Assembly: GCA_945890485.1 (NCBI GenBank)
Contig: CAMDCN010000002.1
Coordinates: 310,001 to 374,000 of the forward strand
Direction: 5' to 3'
Length of the DNA stretch: 64,000 bases
Source of the DNA: Candidatus Sulfopaludibacter sp. SbA3
Lineage (GTDB): Bacteria; Acidobacteriota; Terriglobia; Bryobacterales; Bryobacteraceae
Shown here: one piece after another, positions 61,013 through 64,000 of the stretch
Layout of the letters: every line of letters begins with the position of its first letter
How positions within the stretch are numbered: position 1 is the first letter of the stretch
Position numbers and translations under genes: made by a program
Notes under the pieces: model-generated
What the model was told of the DNA's origin: nothing
What the model saw: the letters and a program-made list of their open reading frames with translations, nothing else
Databases searched by the model: none

Positions 61013-62707
61013 ATGTCTTCCGAGGGTTCCCCCGAGGCCGCCCGGCCATCCAACTTCATTCGCGACATCATCATTCAGGACATTAAAGACGGCAAGCACG
61101 GCGGCCGCGTCCATACCCGTTTCCCCCCGGAACCGAACGGCTACCTCCACATCGGCCACGCCAAATCCATCTGCCTCAACTTCGGCCTCGCCCGCGAGTT
61201 CAACGGCAAGTGCAACCTGCGCTTTGACGACACCAACCCCGCCAAGGAAGAGACCGAGTACGTCGATTCCATCATGGAAGACGTCCGCTGGATGGGCTTC
61301 GAATGGGACGCCCTCTTCTACGCCTCCGACTACTTCGACCAGCTATACGATTGGGCCGTCCAGCTCATCAAAGACGGCAAAGCCTACGTCTGCGACCTGA
61401 CCTCGGAGCAGGTCCGCGCTACCCGCGGCACCACCACCGAACCCGGCACCCCGAGCCCTTACCGCGACCGCTCCGTCGAAGAGAACCTCGACCTATTCCA
61501 GCGCATGCGCGCCGGCGAGTTCCCCGACGGCTCCCGCACCCTCCGCACCAAAATCGACATGGCCTCGCCGAACTTCAACATGCGCGACCCGGTCATGTAC
61601 CGCATTCTCCACGCCGAGCACCACCGGACCGGCGACAAGTGGTGCCTCTACCCGATGTACGACTACACGCACGGGGAAAGCGATTCCATCGAAGGCATCA
61701 CCCACTCCATCTGCACGCTGGAATTTGAGGACCACCGCCCGCTCTACGATTGGTACGTCGAAAACCTCGGTATCCATCATCCGCAGCAGATCGAGTTCGA
61801 CCGTCTGAACTTAACCAACACGCTGCTCAGCAAGCGCAAGCTATTGCTCCTGGTTCAGAAGGGCTACGTCACCGGCTGGGACGACCCCCGCATGCCCACC
61901 CTTTCCGGCATGCGCCGCCGCGGCTACACGCCGGAGGCCATCCGCACCTTCTGCGCCAACATCGGCGTTTCGAAAACCAACGGCGTCATCGAATTCGGCC
62001 TGCTCGAACACTTCCTGCGGGAAGATCTCAATCAGCGAGCCCTCCGCGCCATGGCCGTCCTCGATCCGCTCAAGGTCGTCATCACGAACTACCCCGACGA
62101 TCTGGTCGAAGAGCTCGAAGCCGTCAACAACCCCGCGGACGAATCGGCCGGCGTTCGCAACGTCGCGTTTTCGAAGGTGATCTACATCGAGCAGGACGAC
62201 TTCCGCGAGGTGCCGCCGAAGAAGTACTACCGCCTGTCGCCGGGCACGGAAGTCCGTCTCCGCTACGCCTACTTCATCAAGTGTACGGACGTGATTAAGA
62301 ACGAAGCGGGCGACGTGGTCGAGGTGCATTGCACGTACGATCCCGCCTCCCGCGGCGGCAATTCGCCGGACGGCCGCAAGGTGAAATCGACCATTCATTG
62401 GGTTTCGGCAGCGCACGCCGTTGACTGCGAAGCGCGCTTGTACGATCAGTTGATGCTGGAAACCACGGGCGAGGAGTCCGCCGATTCGGACTTCACCTCG
62501 CAGCTCAACCCGGAGTCGCTGGTCATCCCGCCCCATGCCAAGGTGGAGCCGAGCGTTGCGACGGCGGCCCCCGGCACGAAGTATCAATTTGAACGCGTTG
62601 GCTACTTCTGCGTCGATAAGGATTCGACGCCGGAGCGTCCTGTCTTCAACCGGACCGTGAAACTCCGCGACTCCTGGGCCAAGATCGATAAGGCCCAGAA
62701 CGGATAG
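61013..62707 (+). CDS. glnS: glutaminyl-tRNA synthetase
   Basis: This class I synthetase charges tRNA-Gln directly. It is 564 residues, starting at the ATG at 61013 ([20 protein letters not shown]) close after the preceding gene. The HIGH-type motif is [12 protein letters not shown] (ATP binding), and the KMSKS-type motif is LLSKRKL. The anticodon-binding beta-barrel region follows residue about 340. Direct charging implies it does not depend only on the GatCAB route. The next 300 bp hold no clear gene. Confidence 0.95.
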   Translation: MSSEGSPEAARPSNFIRDIIIQDIKDGKHGGRVHTRFPPEPNGYLHIGHAKSICLNFGLAREFNGKCNLRFDDTNPAKEETEYVDSIMEDVRWMGFEWDALFYASDYFDQLYDWAVQLIKDGKAYVCDLTSEQVRATRGTTTEPGTPSPYRDRSVEENLDLFQRMRAGEFPDGSRTLRTKIDMASPNFNMRDPVMYRILHAEHHRTGDKWCLYPMYDYTHGESDSIEGITHSICTLEFEDHRPLYDWYVENLGIHHPQQIEFDRLNLTNTLLSKRKLLLLVQKGYVTGWDDPRMPTLSGMRRRGYTPEAIRTFCANIGVSKTNGVIEFGLLEHFLREDLNQRALRAMAVLDPLKVVITNYPDDLVEELEAVNNPADESAGVRNVAFSKVIYIEQDDFREVPPKKYYRLSPGTEVRLRYAYFIKCTDVIKNEAGDVVEVHCTYDPASRGGNSPDGRKVKSTIHWVSAAHAVDCEARLYDQLMLETTGEESADSDFTSQLNPESLVIPPHAKVEPSVATAAPGTKYQFERVGYFCVDKDSTPERPVFNRTVKLRDSWAKIDKAQNG

Positions 62708-63028
62708 CTCTCGGTTAGCATGGCCCGGGAGGAGTCGTCATGCCGTTTGAGACTCAACAGCTCCGATATAGCGGCGAATGAGCCAAGAGCGCAGTTGGTC
62801 TGGCCGCACCTTTACGAGCGTCCAGACCCCCGCCGGTCTTTTCGACGCGATCGTCTGCAATAATCTCCATAAACACGGACAGACATTCAGGACCATCCTC
62901 GTATTCACTCTCGAAGCGAATCGGTACTTCGAGGAAAACCGCGCGAATTCAGTGTCCAGAGAGGGCAACTTGCTCAAGCTTCCTCGCGGAATCTATGAAG
63001 GGGACGGCCGTAGCGTCAGCTACTTCGG
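62708..63028. other. low-information intergenic region with a doubtful small ORF
   Basis: About 320 bp between glnS and the Uma2 gene. One plus-strand ORF (62778-63032, 84 codons) overlaps most of it, and one opposite-strand frame competes with it. No repeats, tRNA or clear terminator were seen. Confidence 0.4.
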
Positions 63029-63032
63029 CTAG
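62778..63032 (+). CDS. possible small hypothetical protein
   Basis: An 84-codon ORF (MSQERSWSGRTFTSVQ start) lacks a visible Shine-Dalgarno and any recognisable motif. It fills an otherwise empty gap and ends 4 bp into the convergent Uma2 gene. An opposite-strand frame (62738-62977) is equally open, so either may be chance. I list it only as possible. Confidence 0.2.
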   Translation: MSQERSWSGRTFTSVQTPAGLFDAIVCNNLHKHGQTFRTILVFTLEANRYFEENRANSVSREGNLLKLPRGIYEGDGRSVSYFG

Positions 63033-63400
63033 AGAATCTTCCGATAAAGCTCGTCGAGCAAGACAGAAATGCCCAGTCCGCTAAGGCGACACTCCGCCCC
63101 CGACCCCTCGGCCACCGCGTAGCGCCAATCCCCGTCCGGCAACTTCGTGAACCACTCGACGCGCATCTCATCCTGCGAGATCAGCAGGTACTCCCGGAGC
63201 GAGTCGACCATCTGATACCGCGCAAACTTCCCGCCCCGGTCCCAACTCTCCGTCGATGGCGATAGAACCTCGGCCACCAGAACAGGATTCTTCACAATAT
63301 CCGTGGCGCCCTCGTCATAGTCCGGATCGCCACAGATCACCATGAAATCCGGATAAACATACGCGTTCCGCTTGCCGATCCGCAGCCGCAAGCCGCTTAC
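63029..63400 (-). repeat. tandem duplication unit A (Uma2)
   Basis: The 3' part of the Uma2 gene, matched by unit B at 63620-64000. About 118 aligned residues share a nearly identical core (VKNPVLVAEVLSPSTESWDR) and end. Copy spacing is about 590 bp, consistent with a tandem gene duplication. Confidence 0.7.
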
Positions 63401-63595
63401 GCTCGTGCCGCAATTACCATGCTCCAGCAGTCTCTCAAAAACGGCGCCGGCTCTCGCAATCAAGCGGGCGTGCGAGTGGGAACCACCCGACATCGCATAC
63501 ACCACTCCATCGACGTACTCGCTCCGGAACTCTGCCTTCCGATCCGCCTCTAAATAGGCCTCGTGTGAAACAAACGGTACCCCAACACCTGACAT
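63029..63595 (-). CDS. Uma2-family (DUF820) PD-(D/E)XK nuclease-like protein
   Basis: This 188-residue protein is a Uma2/DUF820 family member, a restriction-endonuclease-like fold. It has EYVDGVVYAMSGGSHSHARL at the N-terminus, YVYPDFMVI (Asp), VAEVLSPSTES (Glu) and DRGGKFARYQ (Lys), together a PD-(D/E)XK-type site. The family is abundant in Cyanobacteria and some Acidobacteria, and its biological role is uncertain. It starts at the ATG at 63595, 24 bp after the stop codon of a close second copy. Confidence 0.85.
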   Translation of the reverse strand: MSGVGVPFVSHEAYLEADRKAEFRSEYVDGVVYAMSGGSHSHARLIARAGAVFERLLEHGNCGTSVSGLRLRIGKRNAYVYPDFMVICGDPDYDEGATDIVKNPVLVAEVLSPSTESWDRGGKFARYQMVDSLREYLLISQDEMRVEWFTKLPDGDWRYAVAEGSGAECRLSGLGISVLLDELYRKIL

Positions 63596-63619
63596 ATCTC
63601 GATTCTATTAGGCCGCCAT

Positions 63620-64000
63620 CTACAGGATCTTCCTATAAAGTTCGTGAAGCGAAACCGAAATGCCCAGCGCGCTAAGCCGACACTCTGCTCCCGGCCCCTC
63701 GGCCACCGCGTAGCGCCAGTCGCCATCGGGCAATTTCGTGAACCACTCGACCCGCATCTCTACCTGCGAGACCAAAAGGTACTCCCGCAGCGACCCGACC
63801 GCCTGATATCGGGCAAACTTCCCGCCCCGGTCCCAGCTCTCCGTCGACGGCGAAAGGACCTCGGCCACCAGGACAGGGTTCTTCACGACGTCTGTCGTGC
63901 CCAGTTCGAGTTCATACTCCTCGCAGAAGACCATTATGTCCGGATAGACATACGAATTCCGATTGCCGGTCCGCAGCCGCAAATCGCTGGCACTCGTCCG
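63620..64000 (-). CDS. Uma2-family (DUF820) nuclease-like protein, second copy, 5' end outside window
   Basis: The reading frame is open to the window end, so the N-terminus is missing. About 127 residues are visible and align throughout with the neighbour: YVYPDIMVF, VAEVLSPSTES, DRGGKFARYQ and the same LYRKIL end. The catalytic set is present. The main difference is the segment EEYELELGTTDVV in place of GDPDYDEGATDIV. The pair forms a tandem duplication. Confidence 0.85.
   Translation of the reverse strand, partial: RTSASDLRLRTGNRNSYVYPDIMVFCEEYELELGTTDVVKNPVLVAEVLSPSTESWDRGGKFARYQAVGSLREYLLVSQVEMRVEWFTKLPDGDWRYAVAEGPGAECRLSALGISVSLHELYRKIL

Overview
The window is a GC-rich, gene-dense bacterial chromosome segment with no rRNA, insertion sequence, prophage or CRISPR array. 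LPS synthesis (lpxB), PEP-CTERM export signals, a TIGR03437-type 'Solibacter' C-terminal domain, paired DUF1501 and PSD1 (DUF1549/DUF1553) proteins, ECF sigma factor/Ser-Thr kinase pairs and Tat-exported sugar-acid dehydratases together suggest an Acidobacteriota member of the Bryobacteraceae/Solibacter type. That placement is inferred from gene content only.

Layout. 1-5.9 kb: tail of an enolase-superfamily enzyme, a CPBP-like membrane protein, an EamA transporter, DNA-3-methyladenine glycosylase I, an exported MsrB-MsrA repair pair, a DUF4397 protein, and a zinc-type regulon (SmtB-like ArsR, His-rich protein, Fur-family regulator) behind a perfect inverted-repeat operator. 5.9-15.1 kb: five same-strand genes for GDP-fucose supply and glycan assembly (gmd, fcl, a 1220-aa pyruvyltransferase/GT9/coiled-coil fusion, a GT4-GT2 fusion, a GT2). 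15.1-24.9 kb: a secreted BACON/IPT protein, a conserved unknown, lpxB with an M1-peptidase-like protein that has lost every zinc ligand, trxB, a PEP-CTERM protein and feoAB. 25.0-28.6 kb: GT2, a second Gmd-like enzyme, an enolase-superfamily dehydratase and a cytochrome c. 28.7-33.2 kb: a leaderless peptidoglycan-targeting multidomain protein, a TetR-alpha/beta hydrolase pair, and a divergent multispanning membrane protein sharing one palindromic operator with tetR.

33.2-46.0 kb is one head-to-tail minus-strand series of seven genes with gaps of at most 14 bp: wzt-like ABC ATPase, methyltransferase with a long coiled coil, GT2-GT4 fusion, sialidase/BNR_4 fusion, PSD1, DUF1501, galactonate-dehydratase-like enzyme. 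It joins O-polysaccharide export and capping genes to glycan-degradation genes. 46.1-49.9 kb is an origin-proximal-looking block: tRNA-Met, parB, parA, two parS sites, mnmG. 49.9-64 kb: purD, tRNA-Arg(CCT), an ECF sigma/kinase pair, a divergent recA paralogue, an MFS hexuronate-type transporter, sua5, prfB with its programmed +1 frameshift, a DUF442 phosphatase-like protein, a cytochrome/Cu-monooxygenase-like protein, glnS and a tandem pair of Uma2-type nuclease genes.

The main theme is cell-surface polysaccharide: nucleotide-sugar supply, multidomain glycosyltransferases, two long coiled-coil proteins that could measure chain length, and an ABC exporter ATPase, alongside sugar-acid and glycan breakdown. 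The strongest candidates for new biology are the 1220-aa fusion with six 28-residue coiled-coil repeats, the Wzt/methyltransferase-coiled-coil/sialidase supra-operon, the dead M1 protein, the peptidoglycan-targeting protein and the RecA paralogue.
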